This document shows positions 8,869 to 15,600 of a stretch of DNA of 64,000 nucleotides, piece after piece (within the stretch, counting starts at the first letter, position 1; each line of letters opens with the position of its first letter). The notes beneath the pieces were generated by a model, which was not told the DNA's origin, did no database searches, and saw nothing but the letters and a program-made list of their open reading frames with translations. The stretch comes from Clostridia bacterium (GTDB taxonomy: Bacteria; Bacillota; Clostridia; Oscillospirales; Acutalibacteraceae), in contig JAFQBE010000012.1 of NCBI GenBank assembly GCA_017416765.1, positions 1 to 64,000 of the forward strand. Reading direction: 5' to 3'. The translations under genes and the position numbers were made by a program.

Positions 8869-9681
8869 TTACTTGTCGATATATTTATCAACATTTGCGG
8901 AATGTTCCTTCCATGTTACGGCATAATAAAAATTCATATCAGAATCCGTAAGGAAGAAATAATAGTCGGTATCCTCGGGGTAAAGTGCTGCCTCAATAGC
9001 AGCAACGCCCACATTAGTTATAGGTCCTGCCGGCAGACCTTTTCTTTTGTATGCGTTATAAAGCTCGGAATATGCCGAAATATCCTCAACATACGGTGCA
9101 ACGGATTCGTTAAGATAGAAAATAGTAACATCACATTCAAGCTTACCGTAGGATGAATTAAGCCTGTTGTGAAGCACGGAAGAAACCTTTTTCATTTCGG
9201 AATCGACAGCTTCCTCCTGAATAATTGATGCTATACGAAGAATTTCATCCATTGTATAACCGAGTTCATCTGCGCGTTCTATATATTCGGGCTTTATTTT
9301 TGATTCGTAATTTTTCAAAAACTTGTCCAGAACCACCTGGGGGTCCATATCATAATAAAACTCATATGTATCGGGGAAAATATAACCCTCTAACGGAAAC
9401 GGACGCTCCTGCGGATTTTCTATTCCGTAAAGGAATTCATACTCACCCTGCGGTGCATTTGCCGCAATAATAAAATCATCTGCCAGGCAAACACCGTTTT
9501 CCTCAAGCAGCTTTGCTGTTTCGCTGATTGTTAAGCCTTCGCGGAAAGTAACGCGTACCGTAGGTATGGCAGTTGTAGGCTGAGTTGGGCGGATAGTGTT
9601 TTTTATTTCAGCAGCAGAACAACCGAAAAAAGTAAAGATTAACAAAAGAACAAGAAATGTGCAAATAAATTTTTTCATCAA
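8869..9681 (-). CDS. mltG: Endolytic murein transglycosylase MltG (YceG-like)
   Basis: MltG cleaves nascent peptidoglycan strands at the outer face of the membrane and limits glycan chain length. The 270-aa protein has the YceG pattern: a LysM-like segment with GLTISETAKLLEENGV, the motif PLEGYIFPDTYEF, the catalytic-region ASIIQEEA with a conserved Glu, HNRL, and the signature GLPAGPITNVG near the end. It starts with a hydrophobic segment ending in FFGC, so it may be a lipoprotein instead of the usual membrane-anchored form. It is shorter than typical MltG (about 330-380 aa). It lies upstream of the lipoprotein gene in the same orientation. Confidence 0.93.
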   Translation of the reverse strand: MMKKFICTFLVLLLIFTFFGCSAAEIKNTIRPTQPTTAIPTVRVTFREGLTISETAKLLEENGVCLADDFIIAANAPQGEYEFLYGIENPQERPFPLEGYIFPDTYEFYYDMDPQVVLDKFLKNYESKIKPEYIERADELGYTMDEILRIASIIQEEAVDSEMKKVSSVLHNRLNSSYGKLECDVTIFYLNESVAPYVEDISAYSELYNAYKRKGLPAGPITNVGVAAIEAALYPEDTDYYFFLTDSDMNFYYAVTWKEHSANVDKYIDK

Positions 9682-9833
9682 TATAACTCACTTAAATCAA
9701 GTTAATACTGATTTATTATACAATATATTCTTTTGAGTTTCAAGTGCAGAACGGCATATTTCGTTTGTTCAAAGTGCAACAAAAACTATTCGTTTTTTTG
9801 GTAAGAAAGCAGAAATATCAATTAACAACATAC

Positions 9834-9861
9834 TTGACTATTTACGAAAATCATTTATAAT
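9834..9861 (+). promoter_or_regulatory. Sigma-A promoter of tRNA-Ala
   Basis: TTGACT (9834-9839), 16-nt spacer, TATAAT (9856-9861). The predicted start is about 9 nt before the mature tRNA. Confidence 0.8.
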
Positions 9862-9876
9862 AATCTTATAAAATTT

Positions 9877-9952
9877 GGGCCTGTAGCTCAGCTGGGAGAG
9901 TGTTCGGTTCGCATCCGAAAGGTCGAGGGTTCAATCCCCTTCAGGTCCACCA
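9877..9952 (+). tRNA. tRNA-Ala (CGC)
   Basis: A complete cloverleaf: acceptor GGGCCTG with CAGGTCC, anticodon stem TTCGG/CCGAA around loop TTCGCAT (anticodon CGC, reading GCG), T-arm GAGGG/CCCTT, discriminator A and encoded CCA. This reads the less common Ala codon and stands alone here. Confidence 0.95.
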
Positions 9953-9977
9953 AACATCACCTCTTACGAGGCAAAAG

Positions 9978-10036
9978 TGTCATCCTGAATGTAAGCGAAG
10001 GAGCTTTTATGATTCTTCACTGCGTTCAGAATGACA
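9978..10036. repeat. Imperfect palindromic dispersed repeat, copy A
   Basis: Begins TGTCATCCTGAATG and ends GTTCAGAATGACA, so its ends are inverted copies of one another, with AAGCGAAGGAGC and GATTCTTCAC inside. A half-copy of the same sequence occurs at 12234-12260. It sits between tRNA-Ala and the next gene, has no coding potential, and looks like a small mobile palindromic unit. Confidence 0.6.
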
Positions 10037-10100
10037 TTTTATATAATTTGAAACTGATTTTATTTCTTAAATCTTTATTCACTCACGGAGTTGATATACA

Positions 10101-11198
10101 ATGGCGAATATGTTTGATTATCTGCAATGGCGGGGTGATATACTCTTTTCACAGCTGCCTGTAAACCATGTGGATATGCTTATTTTTTCAGCACTGTCAT
10201 ACATCCGTTTTGAAGGTATAGTACCCGAAGCAACGGATAACGCAATTACATTACAGGCTGCTGCACAGGCAATAGAACTGCTTGATGAAAAAAGCCGAAA
10301 AGAGCGTTGCCGAGTTCAGAATGATATAGATTTACTTGCCGCAGCGGCACAAACAGAGCGTTTTAAAAACATAAAAATCTGCGCATACAGAAGCATATTT
10401 ATCCCAGAAGAAGATACACAGTTTTCCGCTGTAACATTTATACCTAACAGCGGTATAATCTGCCCTGTTTTCCGCGGAACAGACAATACGCTTGTCGGCT
10501 GGAAAGAAGATTTCAACATGACTTTTCAAGACAGCGTTCCTGCGCAAAGGCTTGCAACGGAATATGTCAAGGAAACAGCTGAAAAGCTCAACGGCTCATT
10601 AATAATCGGCGGGCATTCAAAAGGCGGTAACCTTGCAGTATATGCTGCATCAAAATGCGGGTATTATATTCAACAAAGAATTACAAAAGTTTTTAATTTT
10701 GACGGACCGGGGTTTACGGAATTTCTGTTGACCGACAGCGGCTACAAAAGCATTATACCGAAAATCCACACCTTTGTGCCGCAATCTTCCGTTTTCGGAA
10801 TGCTGCTGCAAAGGGAAGAAGGACACACAATCATAAAAAGCAACAACATCAGCCTTTTTCAGCATGACCCCTATTCTTGGGAAATACTCGGCGCGGATTT
10901 TATTGCCGAAAGTGAACTGACAAGCGATGCACAGCTTTTTGACCGCGTATTCCACAACTGGATTACCGGTATGACAATTGACGAACGCAATGAATTTTTC
11001 GATTCGCTTTTTGAACTGCTGATGACCGAAAATGCCTTCCGACCCATAGATATTTTAAAGCCGCAAAACCTTATGACCTACTTTAAAAACCTGAAAGCAG
11101 ACGAAAACAAGCGCAGAATAATAACCTCGGAATTTGTAAACCTTGCGCAAATGGCAAGAAACATACAAAAAACAACGGAAGAAGCTGAACAGAGTTAA
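10101..11198 (+). CDS. Mbeg1-like (DUF2974) alpha/beta hydrolase, lipase-type
   Basis: Predicted serine esterase or lipase of the DUF2974/Mbeg1-like group; 365 aa, no signal peptide, so cytoplasmic or exported by another route. It has the lipase-class-3 strand PVFRGTDNTLVGWKEDFNM (about 113-131), the nucleophile elbow GGHSKGGN with Ser173, and the family-typical VFNFDGPGF after it. A ribosome site GGAG lies 10 nt before the ATG. It lies downstream of tRNA-Ala with a palindromic repeat between, so it is probably a separate unit. The natural ester substrate is unknown. Confidence 0.85.
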   Translation: MANMFDYLQWRGDILFSQLPVNHVDMLIFSALSYIRFEGIVPEATDNAITLQAAAQAIELLDEKSRKERCRVQNDIDLLAAAAQTERFKNIKICAYRSIFIPEEDTQFSAVTFIPNSGIICPVFRGTDNTLVGWKEDFNMTFQDSVPAQRLATEYVKETAEKLNGSLIIGGHSKGGNLAVYAASKCGYYIQQRITKVFNFDGPGFTEFLLTDSGYKSIIPKIHTFVPQSSVFGMLLQREEGHTIIKSNNISLFQHDPYSWEILGADFIAESELTSDAQLFDRVFHNWITGMTIDERNEFFDSLFELLMTENAFRPIDILKPQNLMTYFKNLKADENKRRIITSEFVNLAQMARNIQKTTEEAEQS

Positions 11199-11230
11199 TT
11201 AATAGTTTATAATTGTTTAAGCATAACCTA

Positions 11231-11258
11231 TTGATTATTTTATGTTTTGTGGTATGAT
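11231..11258 (+). promoter_or_regulatory. Promoter of the YdjC-family gene
   Basis: TTGATT (11231-11236), 16-nt spacer, TATGAT (11253-11258), followed by a ribosome site AAAGGGA before the ATG at 11296. Confidence 0.6.
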
Positions 11259-11295
11259 TATATTGGAAATATTCAGACGAAAGGGAATATAAACT

Positions 11296-12180
11296 ATGGC
11301 TAAATATCTTATTGTCAATGCAGACGATTACGGAATGTGCCACGCAGCTAACGAAGCTGTTAACGAACTTTTTGAAGGCGGCTGGCTTAAATCCGCAACT
11401 ATTATGATGCCCTGCCCTACAGCGGCAGACGCTGTCGAATTTTCAAAGGCACACCCCGAACACGCAATAGGCATTCACCTTACAATGACCAGCGAATGGG
11501 GCAAATACCGCTGGAAGCCGCTTACAAACGGCAAAAGCCTTGTTGACGAGGAAGGCTTCATGTGGCACGAGAGCGACCAGGTTGAAAAGAACGCATCATA
11601 CAAGGACCTTGAAGCTGAAATCAGAGCGCAGATTGACCTTGCACACAGCATGGGCATGAAGCCCTCACACACCGACAACCACATGGGTTCACTTTACGGC
11701 CATTATACAGGCAGACTCGGTCTTGCAAAAATGACACTTCGCATCTGCGGTGAATACGGCTATGCATACCGCCTTTACACAAAGCACGATAAGCGTATCT
11801 GCCCCAACGGCACACCCTATTTCCTCTATGCAGCTATCACTCTTCTTTCCAAAAAATGGGGTAAAAAGTATAATGTTGTTATCCCAGATTATCTTCTTTT
11901 CCCCGATTGGAACGATGATATGCGCGTAAGCTACGAGGTTTACCGCGATACTATTCTTAAAATCTGGACCGATATCCCCGACGGCGTTACCGAAACCTTT
12001 GTTCACCCGTCAGTTGAAAGCGATGAACTCAAGGGCATCACCGCAAGATGGCAGGACAGAGTATGGGAATACCAGCTTATGAAGGACCCGTATGTACATA
12101 AGTACCTTAAAGACCACGGCGTTGAGCTTATCAGCTACCGCGAGCTTATTAAAATGAAAGGCGGCAAAGTAATGGGCTAA
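11296..12180 (+). CDS. YdjC/ChbG-family carbohydrate deacetylase
   Basis: Members remove acetyl groups from N-acetylated sugars such as chitooligosaccharides in a metal-dependent reaction. The 294-aa protein opens with the diagnostic KYLIVNADDYGMC, whose Asp pair binds the metal, followed by GIHLTMTSEW and SHTDNHMG, which supply the His ligands. No signal peptide is seen, so it acts on imported sugars. It stands alone with its own promoter and is not next to a transporter. The substrate could also be another acetylated oligosaccharide. Codon use matches the neighbouring core genes. Confidence 0.87.
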   Translation: MAKYLIVNADDYGMCHAANEAVNELFEGGWLKSATIMMPCPTAADAVEFSKAHPEHAIGIHLTMTSEWGKYRWKPLTNGKSLVDEEGFMWHESDQVEKNASYKDLEAEIRAQIDLAHSMGMKPSHTDNHMGSLYGHYTGRLGLAKMTLRICGEYGYAYRLYTKHDKRICPNGTPYFLYAAITLLSKKWGKKYNVVIPDYLLFPDWNDDMRVSYEVYRDTILKIWTDIPDGVTETFVHPSVESDELKGITARWQDRVWEYQLMKDPYVHKYLKDHGVELISYRELIKMKGGKVMG

Positions 12181-12233
12181 AGACTCATTTGCCATTAATT
12201 CAATTTATTCATGCTTGTAAGCTTACAGTTTAA

Positions 12234-12260
12234 GATTCTTCGCTTACGCTCAGAATGACA
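12234..12260. repeat. Dispersed repeat, half copy B
   Basis: GATTCTTCGCTTACGCTCAG followed by AATGACA matches the right half of the palindromic repeat at 9978-10036 (differing at a few positions). It lies in the 650-nt gap after the YdjC gene. Confidence 0.55.
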
Positions 12261-12290
12261 TGCTTTTTATAACATATAAAAATTAATCAG

Positions 12291-12327
12291 CACCCCCGAT
12301 AAATGCGTTGTGCAAATATCGGGGGTG
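12291..12327. terminator. GC-rich hairpin after the YdjC gene
   Basis: An 11-bp stem CACCCCCGATA/TATCGGGGGTG with a partly paired loop. It lacks a clear U-tail on either strand, so terminator function is likely but unproven. Confidence 0.5.
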
Positions 12328-12352
12328 CGTTTAGTTAGGTGTTGCCAATCAC

Positions 12353-12635
12353 AGAACCGTCCCTTGATAGATCAGTCCCTTGATAGATCTTCCCAATCGT
12401 CATCCGTTACTGAGCCTCGGATAGTAACAACAACTAAGTCTCTTGAGTTTGTTAATTGAGAGCTCCCCGTATCGCTGATAATATTATATGAGCCAGCATA
12501 TATGTCCCTCCGAATAGTGCTTCGAACCATGCCAGTATTGTTGCCATTATAGTTTGTCTCCTCTTCTGTTTTATTTTCATTTTGTGTTACATATTCAATA
12601 TTACTGTACGCAACAGTCTATCAAGGGACGGTTCT
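12353..12635. repeat. Inverted-repeat-bounded segment (MITE-like)
   Basis: A 19-bp sequence beginning AGAACCGTCCCTTGATAG at 12353-12371 recurs as its exact reverse complement at 12617-12635. The left end also holds a tandem second copy of TCCCTTGATAGATC. The ~245 nt between the repeats hold a lipase-gene fragment on the minus strand. Such GGGACGGTTCT-type ends are common on small non-autonomous elements in Clostridia; this identification is from memory. Confidence 0.6.
12372..12617 (-). pseudogene. Class-3 lipase gene fragment
   Basis: One minus-strand frame is open for about 80 codons between the inverted repeats. It contains LVVVTIRGSVTDDDWEDL, the conserved beta-strand and RGT/DDW region of class-3 lipases. 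There is no start codon with a ribosome site, no Ser nucleophile motif, and it stops inside the repeat, so it is a remnant. A short 31-codon frame with a GAGGAG site in another phase is probably fortuitous. The fragment is not a copy of the 10101-11198 hydrolase. Confidence 0.6.
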
Positions 12636-12790
12636 ATGATAGGCGCGTCCTCTGTTAGTTTTATTTAAGGGTATGTGTATACAAGAGGATAGAAAAGTAT
12701 TTCCTCTTGATTTTATTTTATCAGCACAAATTCAGTTTGGCAATACTTTCAGCCAATCTGTAACTATTTGTAACCTTTTTATAAAAGTGT

Positions 12791-12823
12791 AAAACACAGC
12801 ACTTTTTACAATGCTGTGTTTTT
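12791..12823 (-). terminator. Terminator of the 12827-13975 gene
   Basis: AAAACACAGCA/TGCTGTGTTTT hairpin with flanking A and T runs, so it can act on both strands. It lies directly after the stop codon of the minus-strand gene. Confidence 0.8.
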
Positions 12824-12826
12824 AAC

Positions 12827-13975
12827 TTAACCTAACATATTTAAAAGTAATTCTGTATTAGTTTTCCAGACATCGGTTATAATTTCATCGGCATCGCTAT
12901 AAGCTTTTGCGCCCGATTCAAACAGAATATAAAGCTGACCGTTTTCATAATCAACCGCTTCCATAAGAGTAGGCATTTTTATTTTTGCAAGCTGTGAAGA
13001 ATTATTCGGTGTATAAAAATCAACCGATGAATCCATAACCGCAATTGACGATTTATTCCATGAGCTGTAATTATCGAAAATATAAAGCGCGGAATTATTG
13101 TGTCTTCCGTAGGATGTGCTGAAATAAATATTACCGTGTACATCAGCTGCCATACCCTGTACTTTATCCGGAATTGAAAGAACGATATCGGGTACAAGCG
13201 GTGAATTCAGCGAATAATCAACATCAAGCGGAAGAGTATAACCGCATACTATTGAATGATTATTGCCGCTGTAGTGTGCAGGATTCACTTCATTATCTCC
13301 ACCGAGAGTATAAAATTCACCGACCCACAGCATTTCATCATCTGCATAAGCAAACGAACCTTTTGCTTCAGTCTTAAAACTGCCGTCAAAGCTTAATTCC
13401 GAACCGTTTTCAGCCTGAGCAAGGGCATCAACGGTTATATGATAAACCGTACCGTAATTATATGCACCGCTATCCTTATCCAGTCCACCACCGGAGGAAA
13501 CCCAGATATCGTTACCGTTTGACGCTATACCACCCGCATGGGCAAAAAAGCCATCAAGCAGAATGTATTTGTATTCATTAGTTTCAGGGTCTGCAAGATA
13601 AATACGCGACTGACCTGTTTTGCCGGACATATAGCCGCTGACTGCAAACTTTTCAAGCGAATCAATATAGCACATACCCTGCGGAACGAAATCGGTATCA
13701 AGCCCCGGTACGGCAAATTCATTTTCTGTTACTGATTTAATATCAACATTTGTATACCCTATTCCGAACAAAGCGCATATTGAATTATAAACCTTATCAA
13801 AAGCTGACTTAATTAAATTTATAATTTCAGCAAAAAAGCTTTCAACATCTTCAAAAAATGTGCTTTCCTGTGCTGCGGCAGATGATTGTTCCGTTGCATA
13901 GGAAGAAACACCAAAGCACGAAAAGCAAAGCAAAACAGCCAATAACAGCGATAATATTTTCTTTGAAACAACCAT
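12827..13975 (-). CDS. Exported beta-propeller-like protein, function unknown
   Basis: A 382-aa secreted protein. The start is at ATG 13975, preceded by GAGGTG at 6 nt; an upstream in-frame ATG at 14023 has no ribosome site. The signal peptide is MVVSKKILSLLLAVLLCFSC, cut near SSYATEQ. A short helical segment follows, then repeated blade-like stretches (SGKTGQSRIYLADPETNEYK, GIASNGNDIWVSSGGGL, FAYADDEMLWVGEF, GMAADVHGNIYFSTSYG) that resemble SMP30 or NHL-type propellers. No catalytic motif is seen. The family is not recognised with confidence. Confidence 0.7.
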   Translation of the reverse strand: MVVSKKILSLLLAVLLCFSCFGVSSYATEQSSAAAQESTFFEDVESFFAEIINLIKSAFDKVYNSICALFGIGYTNVDIKSVTENEFAVPGLDTDFVPQGMCYIDSLEKFAVSGYMSGKTGQSRIYLADPETNEYKYILLDGFFAHAGGIASNGNDIWVSSGGGLDKDSGAYNYGTVYHITVDALAQAENGSELSFDGSFKTEAKGSFAYADDEMLWVGEFYTLGGDNEVNPAHYSGNNHSIVCGYTLPLDVDYSLNSPLVPDIVLSIPDKVQGMAADVHGNIYFSTSYGRHNNSALYIFDNYSSWNKSSIAVMDSSVDFYTPNNSSQLAKIKMPTLMEAVDYENGQLYILFESGAKAYSDADEIITDVWKTNTELLLNMLG

Positions 13976-14055
13976 TTTATTCACCTCAAGCAAAGTATAG
14001 CATATAGTGGTAAAAATGTACACAAAAAATATTTTTCAAAACTTTGAAAAAAGAC

Positions 14056-14084
14056 TTGATTTTTTGGAAGATATATAGTAAAAT
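14056..14084 (+). promoter_or_regulatory. Promoter of tRNA-Ser
   Basis: TTGATT (14056-14061), 17-nt spacer, TAAAAT (14079-14084), 17 nt before the tRNA. Confidence 0.7.
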
Positions 14085-14101
14085 ATCGACTGTTGACTTA
14101 T

Positions 14102-14194
14102 GGAGAGTTGTCCGAGCTGGTCGAAGGAGCACGATTGGAAATCGTGTAAGTCGCTAAAACGGCTTCGAGGGTTCGAATCCCTTGCTCTCCGCCA
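14102..14194 (+). tRNA. tRNA-Ser (GGA)
   Basis: A class II tRNA with a long variable arm. Acceptor GGAGAGT pairs with GCTCTCC, the anticodon stem CACGA/TCGTG encloses TTGGAAA (anticodon GGA), and discriminator G and CCA are encoded. The last 13 nt of this gene are repeated downstream in the 199-bp tandem array, and a broken inverted copy occurs at 15441-15503. Confidence 0.95.
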
Positions 14195-14695
14195 TAAAAA
14201 AGCAGTTACACCGACAGGTGTGGCTGCTTTTTTCGTTTGCAAAAAGAGCAAGGGATTCGAAAGCCCGTTAAGAAAACAGTCCGGTGGACTGTTTTTAGGG
14301 CGTGGGATTACACCAACATATAATAAACAAAAAAGCCGCAGAATGCGGGGCAGCACATAAATTATATCAGTAAACCACCCTTGCTCTCCGCCATAAAAAA
14401 GCAGTTACACCAACAGGTGTGGCTGCTTTTTTCGTTTGCAAAAAGAGCAAGGGATTCGAAAGCCCGTTAAGGAAACAGTCCGGTGGACTGTTTTTAGGGC
14501 GTGGGATTACACCAACATATAATAAACAAAAAAGCCGCAGAATGCGGGGCAGCACATAAATTATATCAGTAAACCACCCTTGCTCTCCGCCATAAAAAAG
14601 CAGTTACACCGATAGGTGTGGCTGCTTTTTTCATTTGCAAAAAAGAGCAAGGGATTCGAAAGCCCGTTAAGAAAACAGTCCGGTGGACTGTTTCA
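14182..14695 (+). repeat. 199-bp tandem repeat grown from the tRNA-Ser 3' end
   Basis: Copies begin at 14182, 14381 and 14580, each with the last 13 nt of tRNA-Ser (TTGCTCTCCGCCA). The first two are full 199-bp units and nearly identical; the third is cut after about 115 nt. Every unit holds a terminator hairpin (AAGCAGTTACACC/GGTGTGGCTGCTTTTTT), an inverted copy of the tRNA T-arm (AGAGCAAGGGATTCGAA), and a second hairpin CAGTCC-GGT-GGACTG. The T-run after that second hairpin is present only in the two full units. No convincing gene lies within. Confidence 0.9.
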
Positions 14696-14703
14696 AAAAA
14701 TAT

Positions 14704-15210
14704 CTATTGATTATTTTTAAATTTTTTTGATAATATGTACTCTCCATCTTTATTTTGTAAAGAATTTCCGTTATGAAAGTCGTATCCAAGCTTTCTGTAA
14801 AATTCAAGGCCATAAACCGAAGCAGGTATGAGTACTTCTTCTGCACCAATTTTTTCAGCATATTCATCAATTTTTTGTATAAGAGCTTTGCCAATACCTT
14901 GCTTCTGATGTTCAAGATGAGTAAATACAGTAAGTATTATATATTTATTTTCTGGATTTTCTACCTGAACACCATACATACCATTTACTTTATCTAAACT
15001 TGCTGTCGCTAACACTTTCCCTTCATCAATCGTAACAAAACACTTTATTCGTTTCGGAAAATTCTTTTTTATCTCTTCTTCAGTAAAATGTCTGGCTATT
15101 CTGTCAACCACGTCTTTTCCATGATCTTTTATAGTTATTGTATATAAATTACTTAAAATAATTTCTGACATTTCTTTTGCGTATTTTCCTTCATACTCTT
15201 TTATTTCCAT
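14704..15210 (-). CDS. GNAT-family N-acetyltransferase
   Basis: Predicted to transfer an acetyl group from acetyl-CoA to an amine; cytoplasmic, 168 aa. Motif A is visible as HLEHQKQGIGKALI (acetyl-CoA pyrophosphate loop Q-x-x-G-I-G), followed by VYGLEFYRKLGYDF, a typical GNAT end. The start is ATG 15210, with GAGGTG 6 nt upstream; a GTG 9 nt earlier falls within that site. It is enclosed by tRNA-Ser with its tandem repeat and a reversed partial copy of the same tRNA, and is more AT-rich than its surroundings, which suggests it arrived by transfer. The substrate is unknown. Confidence 0.85.
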   Translation of the reverse strand: MEIKEYEGKYAKEMSEIILSNLYTITIKDHGKDVVDRIARHFTEEEIKKNFPKRIKCFVTIDEGKVLATASLDKVNGMYGVQVENPENKYIILTVFTHLEHQKQGIGKALIQKIDEYAEKIGAEEVLIPASVYGLEFYRKLGYDFHNGNSLQNKDGEYILSKKFKNNQ

Positions 15211-15401
15211 AAATGTCACCTCAATAATTATTCAATTGAATTATATCAAACATATATCAGAAAATCCACTATTAAATCATCACCTGTCGACGGTGACGGA
15301 TATTCTTGCCGACCTTTGGAATATTTATGCTCGGTGTACCGTCGTCTTTTGGTCGTCGAAAGTGGGTTTCGGATATACTTTACTGTGCACGAAGGCATAA
15401 G

Positions 15402-15436
15402 AAAAACCCCACTGAAGCTATTGCTTCTATGGGGTT
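15402..15436 (-). terminator. Terminator hairpin following the tRNA-Ser remnant
   Basis: On the minus strand AACCCCA/TGGGGTT and GAAGC/GCTTC form one stem followed by TTTTTC. It directly follows the truncated tRNA-Ser copy, as a native tRNA terminator would. Confidence 0.8.
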
Positions 15437-15440
15437 CTGT

Positions 15441-15503
15441 CGGAGAGCAAGTAATTCGAACCCTTGAAGCCATTTTAGCGACTTACACGATTTCCAATCG
15501 TGC
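15441..15503 (-). pseudogene. 5'-truncated tRNA-Ser (GGA) copy
   Basis: Sixty-three nt match tRNA-Ser from the anticodon stem (GCACGATTGGAAATCGTG) through the variable arm, T-arm and acceptor 3' strand (CTTGCTCTCCG), with about four differences. The 5' acceptor strand and D-arm are missing, and CCA is replaced. It cannot fold as a tRNA. The rest of 15211-15600 holds the hairpin above and no convincing gene. Confidence 0.85.
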
Positions 15504-15600
15504 TTATTTTTGTAAAATATATCTTATTATTCTTTTCTGGTATATACATTTTACCAATATAATGATACTATCAATTAAATATGATTAGAATATTGGTGAT

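Noticed and set aside
14036-14555. Open frames of 60-106 codons on both strands over tRNA-Ser and the 199-bp repeat
   Set aside because: They read through the tRNA, its inverted T-arm copies and terminators. They have no ribosome sites and exist only because the repeat happens to be open.
14182-14695. CRISPR array
   Set aside because: The repeat unit is 199 bp with no unique spacers and no cas genes nearby; it is a tandem duplication from a tRNA end.
15246-15473. 75-codon minus-strand frame next to the tRNA-Ser remnant
   Set aside because: It begins inside the tRNA fragment and crosses the terminator hairpin. No ribosome site is present.
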